Source: Acetobacteraceae bacterium (GTDB lineage Bacteria > Pseudomonadota > Alphaproteobacteria > Acetobacterales > Acetobacteraceae). Taken from it: a stretch of DNA of 60,303 nt. The position numbers and the translations under genes are program-made. The notes under the pieces were generated by a model that made no database searches, had not been told where the DNA came from, and saw nothing but the letters and a program-made list of their open reading frames with translations. The DNA is taken from contig JAIXWG010000032.1 in assembly GCA_027482245.1 (NCBI GenBank), positions 1-60,303 of the forward strand. Direction: 5' to 3'. Below are positions 8,525-16,794 of the stretch, piece after piece. The first letter of the stretch is position 1; each line of letters starts with the position of its first letter.

Positions 8525-9685
8525 TTACTTCGCCAGCCCGATCCTGACCGCGATCCGCCAGATCGGATCGACCAGCAGGTTGCAGGCGACCGTCCGCACC
8601 AGGTGGAAGCCCAGCACCAGCGGCACCGCCATGTCGAGCGCCTTGGCCGTGATCGTCATCTCCGGCATCCCGCCCGGCGCCATGCCGAGCAGCGCCGCCG
8701 TGACCGGCAGGCCCGAGACCCAGGCGAGCAGCACCGCCGTCGCCGCCAGGATGGCGGAGAGCAGCAGCGTCGATCCGACCGAGGCCAGCGCCAGGCGCCG
8801 CGAGCTCAGGATGAAGCGCCGGCTCAGCCGCTGGCCGAGGCTCGCCCCCATGCCGATCTGGCCGAGATTGACCATCCAGATCGGCACGCCGGAGGGCAGC
8901 ACGCCAAAGGCCGCCAGCAGCACCACCATGGCGCAGGGGCCGAGCATCCAGGGATTGGCGAGCGGCATGAGGCGGAACAGGAAGGCCGCGCCGAAGCCCG
9001 CCGGCACCAGCGCCAGCAGGCCGAGCCATTCGACGGGCGGCCGTTCCGCCAGGAAGGCGCCGGCCCCGCCGCGCGGCGCCAGCCAGGTGATCAGCGGCGG
9101 GAAGATCACCACCACCAGCATCACCCGGATGGTCTGCGCCAGCGTGACCGCGGGGACCGAGACATTGGCCCGCTGCGCCAGCACCGCCATGACGATGACG
9201 CCGCCGGGCACCGCGGCGAAATAGCCGGTGCGCGTATCCGTCCCCGCCATGCGCGCGAAGGCCTGCGCCACCAGCGCGCCGATGACGATGCTGGCGACGG
9301 CCGCCACCACCAGCCAGGGCAGCGCGGTGGCCAGCGCCGCCAGCACGGGGGTGGAAAAGGTCTGCCCGAAGCCCAGGCCGAGGAACACCAGCCCCACCGG
9401 ACGCAGCGGCGGCGCCACCGCCGCGCGGTCATGCCAGGCCAGCACCCCGGTCGCCGCCATGGCGCCCAGCATCCAGGCCAGCGGGATGTGCAGCAGGGAG
9501 AACAGCGCCCCGCCCCCCGCCGCCGCCAGCGCCGTCAGCACATAGGCGAGTGGCCCAGGCGCGGGCCGCGTGGGCGTTGCGGGTTCGGCGGGAGAGGGTG
9601 GGGGAGGGGAGGGTGCCACGGCCGACCAGGTTTTCCGTGGTGCAGCATCCTCCCGCCCCGCGACGCGGTCAAACCAGGGCTGCAA
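8525..9685 (-). CDS. AbrB family transporter (formerly 'ammonia monooxygenase')
   Basis: Inner-membrane protein of ~386 residues with about ten hydrophobic helices arranged as two related halves, each with a Gly/Pro-rich signature: LHIPLAWMLGAMAATGVLAW in the first and LANPWMLGPCAMVVLLAAFG in the second. GYFAAVPGGVIVMAVLAQ and LGMAPGGMPEMTITAKALD are characteristic of the AbrB (PF05145) family. Members are often called ammonia monooxygenase or regulator by old annotation; a transport role is more likely, substrate unknown. The first ~45 residues are Pro-rich and may be partly untranslated; no better start is clear. It sits convergent with the receptor-like gene. Confidence 0.85.
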   Translation of the reverse strand: MQPWFDRVAGREDAAPRKTWSAVAPSPPPPSPAEPATPTRPAPGPLAYVLTALAAAGGGALFSLLHIPLAWMLGAMAATGVLAWHDRAAVAPPLRPVGLVFLGLGFGQTFSTPVLAALATALPWLVVAAVASIVIGALVAQAFARMAGTDTRTGYFAAVPGGVIVMAVLAQRANVSVPAVTLAQTIRVMLVVVIFPPLITWLAPRGGAGAFLAERPPVEWLGLLALVPAGFGAAFLFRLMPLANPWMLGPCAMVVLLAAFGVLPSGVPIWMVNLGQIGMGASLGQRLSRRFILSSRRLALASVGSTLLLSAILAATAVLLAWVSGLPVTAALLGMAPGGMPEMTITAKALDMAVPLVLGFHLVRTVACNLLVDPIWRIAVRIGLAK

Positions 9686-9851
9686 GGCAGAATCGTCTCG
9701 CGCGGATCATTCTTATGGCGCGGCTTAACGCTTCGGTAGCGCCTGTCGCGCATGGTGGGGAATGACGCCGGGACCATCATGACCGGCTGCTGCCTCCGCC
9801 CCGCCAGGGGCGGACATCCCGCCAGGAGGGCGCTTCCCGGAAGACCCCGCC

Positions 9852-10136
9852 ATGAGCACAGCCATGCTCCAGCCCGCCAGCGCCGCCTCCTCCGCGACGC
9901 CCATTTTGCCGCCGCGGGGCCAGACCCCCGCCACGGCGGAGGTCGCGCCCTCCGAGGTAGCGCCCGCCATGCCGAACCCGCGCCTGCGAATCGACCCCGC
10001 GCTCAGCCTCGTGGTGATCGAGTTCCGCGACTCGGTGGGGGAGGTCTCGCTGTCCATCCCGACGCCGAAGGAGCTGGAAGCCTATCGCGACCAGCCCAAG
10101 CCGGAACCGGGGCCGAGCGTCGACGTGTCCCGCTGA
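9852..10136 (+). CDS. FlaG-like flagellar protein
   Basis: 94 residues: a low-complexity N-terminal half, then a compact C-terminal domain NPRLRIDPALSLVVIEFRD, GEVSLSIPTPKELEAYRD. The pattern (hydrophobic strand, D..GEV..IP, helix) resembles the FlaG family, small proteins encoded beside flagellins that affect filament length. The call rests on this pattern and on the location at the end of a flagellar cluster. It is convergent with the DUF1217 gene; the 63-base gap contains a GC hairpin. No clear Shine-Dalgarno sequence precedes ATG 9852. Confidence 0.55.
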   Translation: MSTAMLQPASAASSATPILPPRGQTPATAEVAPSEVAPAMPNPRLRIDPALSLVVIEFRDSVGEVSLSIPTPKELEAYRDQPKPEPGPSVDVSR

Positions 10137-10142
10137 GGAGAA

Positions 10143-10167
10143 GCCGCCGCCGCGGTCCAGCGGCGGC
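10143..10167. terminator. GC hairpin between convergent flagellar genes
   Basis: GCCGCCG at 10143-10149 pairs with CGGCGGC at 10161-10167. It lies between two convergent stops and has no T-run, so terminator function is only possible. Confidence 0.35.
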
Positions 10168-10199
10168 GCCAGGCGGTGCCCACGCCGCCCCCGGCGGCG

Positions 10200-11507
10200 T
10201 CACGCCGTGAACGAGATCCGTCTGGTGGCGAGAGAGGCGATGGCGTCGGCGCCACCGCCATCCGCGAACAGCGATGCCACCGCGGCGTTGCCGCCGCCGG
10301 ATGGCGTGGTCGTCAGCGCGATGTAGCGCTGCGCCATCTTCGCCACCTCCTTCGTGTCCTGCAGCTTCGTGATGTCCAGCCGCTGCGTCAGCATCGTCTT
10401 CTGCTGGTCGAAGGACAGCAGGCCGAAGCTTTCCGGCAGGCCCAGCGCGCCGCGCACCACCGCGGTCATTGCCTTGTCCTCCATCAGCCCCACCACCGTC
10501 GTCACCTTGGCCGCGTTGCGCACGAAGTAGAGCGCTTCGCGCAGCCCGGCATTGTCCTCGCCCATCGCCTTCTCGTAGCGGTTGGTGATGGCGCCGGCGA
10601 CGATGCGCCCGAGCAGCGCCGGGTCCGCGGCGAAGGGGGCGGCCGCCTTCGCATCCGCCGCCGCCGCCGCTTCCACCGCCGCGTCCGCCGCCCGCGACGC
10701 GCGGCCGAGTGAGGCGACCTGCGCGGTGCCGAGTGCCGCGCGCTGCCGGTCGGTCAGCGCCCGCGCCTGGTCGCCGCTCATCGCCGCCAGCTGGCCGGTG
10801 GACAGGGCGGCGATCTGGCTGGTGCCCATGGTCGCGATCTGGGTGCTGGACAAGGCGCGGATCTGCGCCGCACCCCATTGCCGCGCCTCGCCGGGGTCGA
10901 TCACCGCGACCTGCAGCGGGGTCAGCGCCGCCACCTGGCTGGCCCGCAGCGCCGCCACCTGCGTCGATCCCAGCGCGCGCACATCCGGCAGGTCGAGCAC
11001 GGAGATCGCGGCGGATCCGAGCGCGCGGAGCTGCGTCGTGGACAGGCTGGCGACCTGCGTGCTGGACAGGGCGCGCACCTGTTCGGTCGTCAGCCCCGCC
11101 ACCTGCTTCGCGGTCAGGGATGCCACCTGCGTCGTCGTCATCGCCGCGATCTGCGTCGTCGTCAGCGCGATCGGCTGGCGGGTCGCGAAGGCGCTGGCCA
11201 GTTCGCGCCATCGCCGGTCGGACAGGCGGTTGGCCAGGCTGCCATCCGCGGCCGGATCCTCGGTCAGGATCTTCCGCAGGATGCCGCGCTTGTCGATCTC
11301 GCCTTCCAGCTGGAAGGCTTCCAGCACCACCTGCAGGGTGCGGCGGTCCTTGAGCAGGGATTCGACATCCTGGTGCTTCGACGCTGCCTCGCGGAAGCGG
11401 TCCATCGCCGCCTTGTTGTCGGCGCGGGCGGCGAAGCGCGCTTCCAGGCCGGCGCCTTCGCGCTGCGCGACGGCGAAGGCCGTCAGCGCGCCAAGGCCGG
11501 CCAGCAT
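10200..11507 (-). CDS. DUF1217 flagellar protein split by an octapeptide-repeat block
   Basis: 435 residues. The N-terminal part (FREAASKHQDVESLLKDR, GILRKILTEDP, LANRLSDRRWRELASAF) and the C-terminal part (ITNRYEKAMGEDNAGLREAL, ALGLPESFGLL, LTQRLDITKLQDTKEV) are the two halves of DUF1217, a family encoded in alphaproteobacterial flagellin clusters. Between them, at 10710-11165, lie exactly 19 copies of an 8-residue repeat, L-[TS]-x-x-Q-[VIL]-A-x, followed by an Ala-rich linker. DUF1217 proteins I know of have no such block. Start ATG 11507 lies one base after the flaF stop, so the two are translationally linked. Role unknown, presumably filament or hook related. The same repeat builds the giant protein at 48496-51828. 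Confidence 0.8.
   Translation of the reverse strand: MLAGLGALTAFAVAQREGAGLEARFAARADNKAAMDRFREAASKHQDVESLLKDRRTLQVVLEAFQLEGEIDKRGILRKILTEDPAADGSLANRLSDRRWRELASAFATRQPIALTTTQIAAMTTTQVASLTAKQVAGLTTEQVRALSSTQVASLSTTQLRALGSAAISVLDLPDVRALGSTQVAALRASQVAALTPLQVAVIDPGEARQWGAAQIRALSSTQIATMGTSQIAALSTGQLAAMSGDQARALTDRQRAALGTAQVASLGRASRAADAAVEAAAAADAKAAAPFAADPALLGRIVAGAITNRYEKAMGEDNAGLREALYFVRNAAKVTTVVGLMEDKAMTAVVRGALGLPESFGLLSFDQQKTMLTQRLDITKLQDTKEVAKMAQRYIALTTTPSGGGNAAVASLFADGGGADAIASLATRRISFTA
10710..11165 (-). repeat. 24-bp (8-codon) coding repeat, 19 units
   Basis: 456 bases, exactly 19 x 24, inside the DUF1217 gene. Units read LTTTQIAA, MTTTQVAS, LTAKQVAG, LTTEQVRA, LSSTQVAS and so on, ending LGTAQVAS. 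Position 1 is Leu/Met, position 2-3 Thr/Ser-rich, position 5 mostly Gln, position 6 Val/Ile/Leu. Synonymous codons vary between units, so it is an old, protein-level repeat. A few units are degenerate (LDLPDVRA, IDPGEARQ). Confidence 0.9.
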
Positions 11508-11508
11508 G

Positions 11509-11916
11509 TCAGGCCATGCCCGGGACGAAGTGGTAGGCGGTGGCGGGGGCGGATGTCGGCACCGGCGCCGCGGGCAGGCCACGCTGCGCTTCCAGCGCCT
11601 CGATCATGTCGCGATGCAGCGCCATCAGCGGCTCCAGGCTGCCGCCATCCTCCAGCCGCCGGTCCGTCTCCCGCTGCGCCCAGAGGCCGAGGGAGATCAG
11701 CTGCCCCCGCAGCGCCGGCGGCAGCTTGTTGCCGGGCGAACCCAGGTCGCTGATCAGGATGCCCCACAGCCGGTGCACCTTCTCCAGCGCCACGGCGCGG
11801 GACTTCGTGTCGGTGGCCCCGGCCATCAGGCCGTTCACGTATCGGAAGGCGCGCAGTTCGATGTCGCGCGGATGCGCGGTGATGTTCTGGGTGGCGGCGT
11901 AGCGCGCAACGCTCAT
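11509..11916 (-). CDS. flaF: Flagellar biosynthesis regulator FlaF
   Basis: 135 residues matching FlaF in size and sequence: ATQNITAHPRDIELRAFRYV near the N-terminus, KVHRLWGILISDLGSP in the middle and LPPALRGQLISLGLWAQRET. FlaF promotes flagellin translation and assembly in alphaproteobacteria, acting opposite to FlbT (known from Caulobacter and rhizobia). ATG 11916 is preceded by GGAGG at five bases. The gene lies 79 bases after the flagellin stop and one base before the DUF1217 start. Confidence 0.93.
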   Translation of the reverse strand: MSVARYAATQNITAHPRDIELRAFRYVNGLMAGATDTKSRAVALEKVHRLWGILISDLGSPGNKLPPALRGQLISLGLWAQRETDRRLEDGGSLEPLMALHRDMIEALEAQRGLPAAPVPTSAPATAYHFVPGMA

Positions 11917-11995
11917 GGTCCCTCCGGATGGTACTACGCAACGGGGGCGCCGGCACCGCCGCCGCCCCCGCCGTCTTCGACGACCGGTCAGCCGA

Positions 11996-13186
11996 TCATC
12001 GGAACAGGCTCAGCAGCGACTGGCTCTGCTGGTTGGCGATGGACAGCGACTGCGTCGCCAGCTGCTGCTTCGTCTGCAGGCTGGTCAGCCGCGCGCTTTC
12101 CTCCGCCAGATCCGCATCGACCAGGGCGCCGAGGCCTTCCTTGATCGAGTCGTTCAGCTGCGTGGTGAAGGTGGTCAGGCCGTCGACCTGGCGGATATTG
12201 GCGCCGAGGTTGGCAAGCCGCGTGCCCATCAGGTCGATCGCGCCTTCCACCAGCGCGATCGCCTCATCCTGGCCCGTGCCGGCCGCCGGCGCCGCCGCCA
12301 CCGTCGCACCGGTGATGTCGGTCGTCACGTCTTCCGAGTTGCCGCGGATGTAGAGTTCACCCTTGCTGTTCAGGCCGGCATCGAGGCCCGCTTCCTTCAT
12401 GCGCGTGATCAGCGCGGTCACGCGGGTCAGCGGGCTGTCCGTCGACTGGAACTGCACGTCATAGACGCGGACATTCGGATCGGGCGTTGTCGTCAGCGCG
12501 GCGGAGCCATCGCTGAATTCGAAGACCAGGTCCACATCCTCATCCGCCGTGGCGGGGTCGTTGTCGAGGTCGCGCTTGACCGTGACGGTCAGGTTCTCCG
12601 CATTCGCCGGCGCCAGCGTATCGTCGAAGGTGACGGTGCGCGCGGCGGAGGTGACGGACAGGCCCTGCAGGTCGAGCCCCGCCGCCGTGCTGTCCGTGCC
12701 CTGCACGGAAGTGACCGAACCCTGGATGTCGCGCACGATGTCGACGGAGGTGTTGGTCACGCCCTCCACCGTCAGGCCGTTCACCAGCAGGTTCACGCCG
12801 TTGAAGGTGGCGGACCGCGCGAAGGCGTCGATGTTCTGCAGCGCGTTGGTGATCTGGTTGTTGATCTGCTCCGCATCCAGGCCCTGCTGCTGGCCCTGCG
12901 TCATCGTCTGCTTCAGGCGGCCCAGCTCGTCGGAGATCTGCGTCGCGGCGTCGCGCGCCACCGTCAGCGCGGACTTGCCGAACTTCAGGCTGTCCTTCAC
13001 CGCCGTCATGCCGTTCAGGTCGGCACGCATGTTCTGCGAGATCGCGAACACCGCGGGGTCGTCATCCGCCTTGCTGATGCGCAGGTTCGTCTCGATCCGC
13101 TGCTGGGTCTTGCCCATGTCCTTGCCGATGTTGTTCAGCGAGCGGATCGCCGCCATGGCGGCGGCATTGGTGTTGACGGAGGACAT
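11996..13186 (-). CDS. Flagellin
   Basis: Filament subunit of ~396 residues. The conserved N-terminal D0/D1 part (SSVNTNAAAMAAIRSLNNI, QRIETNLRISKADDDPAVFA) and C-terminal part (ARLTSLQTKQQLATQSLSIA, QSQSLLSLFR) pair as helical coiled coils. The middle ~200 residues (DTSTAAGLDLQ-like, Asp/Thr-rich) form the variable surface domain. Of two nearby ATGs, 13186 is chosen because AAGGAG (13201-13196) is nine bases upstream of it but directly abuts the ATG at 13195. FlbT is encoded upstream and FlaF downstream, the usual flagellin control pair. No sigma-28 or sigma-54 promoter is obvious to me in the 194-base gap upstream. Confidence 0.97.
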   Translation of the reverse strand: MSSVNTNAAAMAAIRSLNNIGKDMGKTQQRIETNLRISKADDDPAVFAISQNMRADLNGMTAVKDSLKFGKSALTVARDAATQISDELGRLKQTMTQGQQQGLDAEQINNQITNALQNIDAFARSATFNGVNLLVNGLTVEGVTNTSVDIVRDIQGSVTSVQGTDSTAAGLDLQGLSVTSAARTVTFDDTLAPANAENLTVTVKRDLDNDPATADEDVDLVFEFSDGSAALTTTPDPNVRVYDVQFQSTDSPLTRVTALITRMKEAGLDAGLNSKGELYIRGNSEDVTTDITGATVAAAPAAGTGQDEAIALVEGAIDLMGTRLANLGANIRQVDGLTTFTTQLNDSIKEGLGALVDADLAEESARLTSLQTKQQLATQSLSIANQQSQSLLSLFR

Positions 13187-13195
13187 CGTCCCCAT

Positions 13196-13201
13196 CTCCT
13201 T
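13196..13201 (-). promoter_or_regulatory. Flagellin ribosome-binding site (decides the start)
   Basis: AAGGAG on the minus strand. Its spacing is nine bases to ATG 13186 and zero to ATG 13195, so 13186 is the likely flagellin start. Confidence 0.8.
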
Positions 13202-13380
13202 GAAGAGGCGTTCCGTGGTCAGGCCGGCATTTTGCCTCCCTCCTCACGGGGCCGGGCGCACCGCGTCGCTACGACGCCGCCGCCACCGGCCGGAGACCCG
13301 CCATCCGCGGGCCTTCTCCAGCATCCTGCCACGCCGGGGGTGAAGCTTGCGTAAAGCTCCGCCCGGCGCGGCCGGAAAAC

Positions 13381-13863
13381 CTAGTCGGCATGCGGCCGCA
13401 TCGCCTGGGCGTGCGCCGCCGCCGCCGCGGCCGCGACGCCCACCATCGGCATCGGCAGCCCGGTCTGCACATCCAGCCCCAGCACCGTCGCCTCATGCCG
13501 CATCACGTGCCGCACCAGGCGCAGCGCCTGGTACCATTCATCCTGCTCCGCCATCGCCAGCGCGCGCTCCAGCAGCTGCCGCGCCATCGACGATGTCGTC
13601 GCCTCCTGGAACTCGGCCACCAGGCGATGCGCGTCGGCCATCGCCGATTCACGATCCTCCTCCGGCCCCACATAGGCGCATTGCAGGGCGAAATAGATGC
13701 GGCGCGCCGGCGTATTCGCGGCCTCCGGCGCCATCACCTGCTTGCCGAACAGGAAACGCGCCTTGGCGACAAGCTCCACCCGGGTCCGGCTGCGGAACCG
13801 CAGCGACGCGCCGTTCACCACCATCAACTCGCCGGCACGCATCTCGAGCACCAACGTGGACAT
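13381..13863 (-). CDS. flbT: Flagellar biosynthesis repressor FlbT
   Basis: 160 residues starting MSTLVLEMRAGELMVVNGAS, with RFLFGKQVMAPEAANTPARR and YFALQCAYVGPEED, the FlbT family signature. FlbT binds the flagellin mRNA 5' leader and limits its translation until the hook is complete (known from Caulobacter). The ATG at 13863 is preceded by GGGAGAG; the longer frame upstream has no flagellar similarity. The C-terminal tail is Ala/His-rich (VAAAAAAAHAQ). It lies directly upstream of the flagellin gene in the same orientation. Confidence 0.93.
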   Translation of the reverse strand: MSTLVLEMRAGELMVVNGASLRFRSRTRVELVAKARFLFGKQVMAPEAANTPARRIYFALQCAYVGPEEDRESAMADAHRLVAEFQEATTSSMARQLLERALAMAEQDEWYQALRLVRHVMRHEATVLGLDVQTGLPMPMVGVAAAAAAAHAQAMRPHAD

Positions 13864-14154
13864 GCCACTCTCCCAAGCCTGGCGGCATGGCAGCGGGGGG
13901 GTAGTGGCCCGCCATGCCGGGGGGCCGGCGAACGCCGGCCAACGCGAATCTTTCGCCACCACACAGCCTGCGCCGCGTGCTCGATCCTTCGAGGGCGCGC
14001 CGCGCTTCCCCGCCTTGCCAGCCGGGACGCACGTCGCAGACGCATCATCCCCCATTCGGCTTAACCAGGGTTGAAGGCGGCGCCCGCGATCCATCCCGTC
14101 TTCCATCAGCCTCTCCTGTCCGCCATCACCGGCCCCATCCACGTCACCCCGGCC
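13864..14154. other. Non-coding gap between flgL and flbT
   Basis: About 290 bases with no credible gene. It holds a perfect inverted repeat GGCCGGCG-AA-CGCCGGCC (13923-13940) and a looser one built on CGGCATGGC/GCCATGCCG between about 13883 and 13921, close to the flbT start. These could end flgL transcription or structure the flbT leader. I see no convincing sigma-54 site here. Confidence 0.5.
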
Positions 14155-15195
14155 CTACCGCAGCATCGATGCGAGGGAGAGGCGGGAGACCATCGTCGTC
14201 ACGGTGTAGGAGGCCTCCAGCCGTTCCTTCACCTGCGCCAGCTCGGCGGAGACCTGCGCCAGGTCCACCTCCGCCACGTCCCCGAGCTGGGTCCGCAGCG
14301 CGACCAGCATGTCGTCGTGCCGTTCGCGCGCCGCGTCGATCCGGGCGGATGCGGCGCCGAGCTTGCCCTGTTCCGCCGCCAGCCCCGTGGCGGCGCCGTT
14401 CAGCGAATCCACCGTGCCCTGCAGCAGGTCCTGCCAGCCATCCCCGGCGTCGAACTGCGCCGGGGTGACGGCGGCGAGCGTCGCCAGGCTCCGCAGCAGG
14501 TCCCGGCCCCAGGATGCCGCCACCTCATCCGCGCTGTCGCGGTTGGCGAAGACGCCGATCGCGACGCGTTCGCCATCCGCCACCTGCAGCGCGCGCCGCG
14601 CCTCCGTCGTGCCATCGCCCTCCAGGAAGGCGGAGAAGGGGGTGGTGGCGGGATCGGTCGCGATCGCCTGCGTATCCGCCAGCACCGTCGCCGCATTGGT
14701 GGGGTCGAGCGTCGCGACGGAGGCGGCGATCGCCGTCGCCATCGGCCCCGTCGTGATGTTGGCGGCATCCGGCACCGGCGGCGCGGAGACGTCGGACCCG
14801 CTGAACAGGTATTCGCCGCCATGCCGCGTGTTGAGCAGCGCCGCCGCCTCCTCCATCGCCGCGCGGGCGATGTCGGCCAGGGATTCGACGGACACGGCGC
14901 CCAGCGTGCGCGCGCGCAGCGCCTCCGCCGAGACGGAGGAGGCGAGGTCGTGCAGCCGGCCGAGCACGGTCTGCGTCGCATCGGCCCGCGCCACCGCCCG
15001 GCCGGCGGCCTGGGTGAAGACCTCCCGCTTCGCGATCTCCGCCTTCAGGTCGATGGCGCGGCGCGCATCGAGCCCGAGGTCCCCATGCACCACGCCGCGC
15101 TGGCCGGTGCTGACCTGGCGGGAGATCACGTCCATCCGCGCGCGCATGGAGGCCTGTTCCAGCGCCATGCTGCCGATCGTGCTGATCGTCGACAT
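14155..15195 (-). CDS. flgL: Flagellar hook-associated protein 3 (hook-filament junction)
   Basis: 346 residues with flagellin-like ends: MSTISTIGSMALEQASMRAR, DVISRQVSTGQRGVVHGDLG and a C-terminal helix LEASYTVTTMVSRLSLASML. NTRHGGEYLFSGSDVSAPPV is the FlgL hallmark. It forms the second junction ring between hook and filament. GGGAAGGG lies seven bases before ATG 15195. It follows flgK with a 46-base gap and precedes flbT, so flgE-flgK-flgL form one leftward series. Confidence 0.93.
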   Translation of the reverse strand: MSTISTIGSMALEQASMRARMDVISRQVSTGQRGVVHGDLGLDARRAIDLKAEIAKREVFTQAAGRAVARADATQTVLGRLHDLASSVSAEALRARTLGAVSVESLADIARAAMEEAAALLNTRHGGEYLFSGSDVSAPPVPDAANITTGPMATAIAASVATLDPTNAATVLADTQAIATDPATTPFSAFLEGDGTTEARRALQVADGERVAIGVFANRDSADEVAASWGRDLLRSLATLAAVTPAQFDAGDGWQDLLQGTVDSLNGAATGLAAEQGKLGAASARIDAARERHDDMLVALRTQLGDVAEVDLAQVSAELAQVKERLEASYTVTTMVSRLSLASMLR

Positions 15196-15241
15196 GCTCA
15201 GCCCTTCCCCAGGCGCTGCACGGCATCACCGTGGCGCGCGC

Positions 15242-16771
15242 TCATCGCACCGCCCCGAACAGCGCGTCCCACATCGCCTGGATGGTGGAGATCACGCGCG
15301 CATTCACGCCATAGGCCGTCTGCAGCTGGACCATCGAGGCCACTTCCTTGTCCACATCGACCCCCGACCGTTCCTGGAGGCGGGAGGCCAGGACATCCCG
15401 CAGCCCTTCCGCCCGTTCCTTCGTGGCGGTCGCCGCCGCGCGGGTGCCGGCCTGTTCCGCGACCAGCGCGCTGCCGTATTCCTCCAGCGTCCGCAGCCCG
15501 CTGAGGGGGGAGGAGAGGGTGCCATCGGGGCCGAGCCCGCCCGTCGCGAAGCCGGGCTGCGGCGTGCCGGTCGCGACCTCCGCGCCGAAGCTGAAGTCGA
15601 GCACGCGGTCGAGCAGCGTGGCGAAGCCCGCGGGCCCCGTCGCCGGGTTCGGCGTGAAGGCCGTGGGCCCGCCCGGCGCCGCCGTCACCGCATGGGTGCC
15701 GTCGCGCACCAGCGACGGGTCCGCGGCCACGTCGGGGTTCACCCGGATGGCACCGGCGAAGCCCACCATCGCGCTGCCGGCATAGGGCTGCGTCACGTCC
15801 GGCACCGTGCCGGCCGCATCCGTGAACAGCCGCAGGCCCTGCGCCTCCATCCGGTAGGCGAGCTGGGAGGCCGCGACATCCACCTCCGCCTGCATGCGCG
15901 GCAGGGTGGCGTCGCGCAGTTCCGCCGCCGCGCCCAGCCGGCCGCCGGCCAGCCGCCGCGTCACGTCGATGCCTTCCAGCATCACGCCCGGCAGCGTGCC
16001 GCCATTGCCGTGCCAGGCGCCCGATCCCACCGTCGCCTGGTCGAGCGAGAAGGGCGCGCTGCCTTCCTTCAGCGGCAGCGTGATGCCGCCGCGCGCCACC
16101 AGAGTCACCTCCCCGGTCGAACGCCGGATGACGGTGATGTCGATGCTCTCCGACACCTTGCCGATCAACGCGTCGCGCTGGTCCTCCAGCTCCGCCGTGC
16201 TGCGGCCGGACCCGGCTTCCTGCCGGATCGTCTCGTTCAGCCCGGCGATGGCGGAGAGGTTGGCGTTCAGCGACGCCACCTCCGTCCGCATCGAATCCTG
16301 CGCCTGCTGCCGCGCCTCCCCGATTGCGGCGGAGACGCTGTTGAGGCGACTGGCCATGTTCTCCGCCACCGTCACCACGTCGCCGCGCCGGATCGCATCG
16401 GCCGGCGCTTCCCGCAGCGCCACGATGGCGTCGCGCAGCCCGCCGATGAGTCCGCCGATGCTGTCGCCATCGGCCGGCGATCCATGCGCCGCCTCCACGC
16501 CGCGCAGCAGGTCCTCCCGCAGCGCACCGGCGGCGACATCGCCCTTCGCCCGGTCCTGCGCCGCGATCAGCGCCAGGTCCACGTCGCGCGCCACCGGCTG
16601 GCTCTTCACGCCGATGCCGGTGCCCGCCGCCGTCATCGCCCGGCCGTCGAGCACCTTGCGCGTGTGCCCCGCGACGCCCGCATTGGCGATGTCGTTCGAC
16701 GCGCGCGCCATCTGCTTCTCGAGCAGCCGGAGGCCACTGCGCGCGACGGTGAAGGCAAGGTCGAGGCCCAT
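15242..16771 (-). CDS. flgK: Flagellar hook-associated protein 1
   Basis: 509 residues. The N-terminal rod/hook motif is degenerate but clear (ARSGLRLLEKQMARASNDIA, GHTRKV). The C-terminus SMVQLQTAYGVNARVISTIQ is the FlgK coiled-coil tail. It forms the first junction ring at the hook tip. The central part (AELEDQRDALIGKVSESIDI) is typical FlgK. Start ATG 16771 has only a weak upstream GGGA. Its start lies 23 bases after the flgE stop. Confidence 0.93.
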   Translation of the reverse strand: MGLDLAFTVARSGLRLLEKQMARASNDIANAGVAGHTRKVLDGRAMTAAGTGIGVKSQPVARDVDLALIAAQDRAKGDVAAGALREDLLRGVEAAHGSPADGDSIGGLIGGLRDAIVALREAPADAIRRGDVVTVAENMASRLNSVSAAIGEARQQAQDSMRTEVASLNANLSAIAGLNETIRQEAGSGRSTAELEDQRDALIGKVSESIDITVIRRSTGEVTLVARGGITLPLKEGSAPFSLDQATVGSGAWHGNGGTLPGVMLEGIDVTRRLAGGRLGAAAELRDATLPRMQAEVDVAASQLAYRMEAQGLRLFTDAAGTVPDVTQPYAGSAMVGFAGAIRVNPDVAADPSLVRDGTHAVTAAPGGPTAFTPNPATGPAGFATLLDRVLDFSFGAEVATGTPQPGFATGGLGPDGTLSSPLSGLRTLEEYGSALVAEQAGTRAAATATKERAEGLRDVLASRLQERSGVDVDKEVASMVQLQTAYGVNARVISTIQAMWDALFGAVR

Positions 16772-16794
16772 GGATCAGTCCCGGTCCGCCTGCG

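Noticed and set aside
13187..13380. Sigma-54 or sigma-28 promoter before flagellin
   Set aside because: A TGGCAG element is present but the -12 TTGC is absent at the right distance, and no sigma-28 pattern is convincing.
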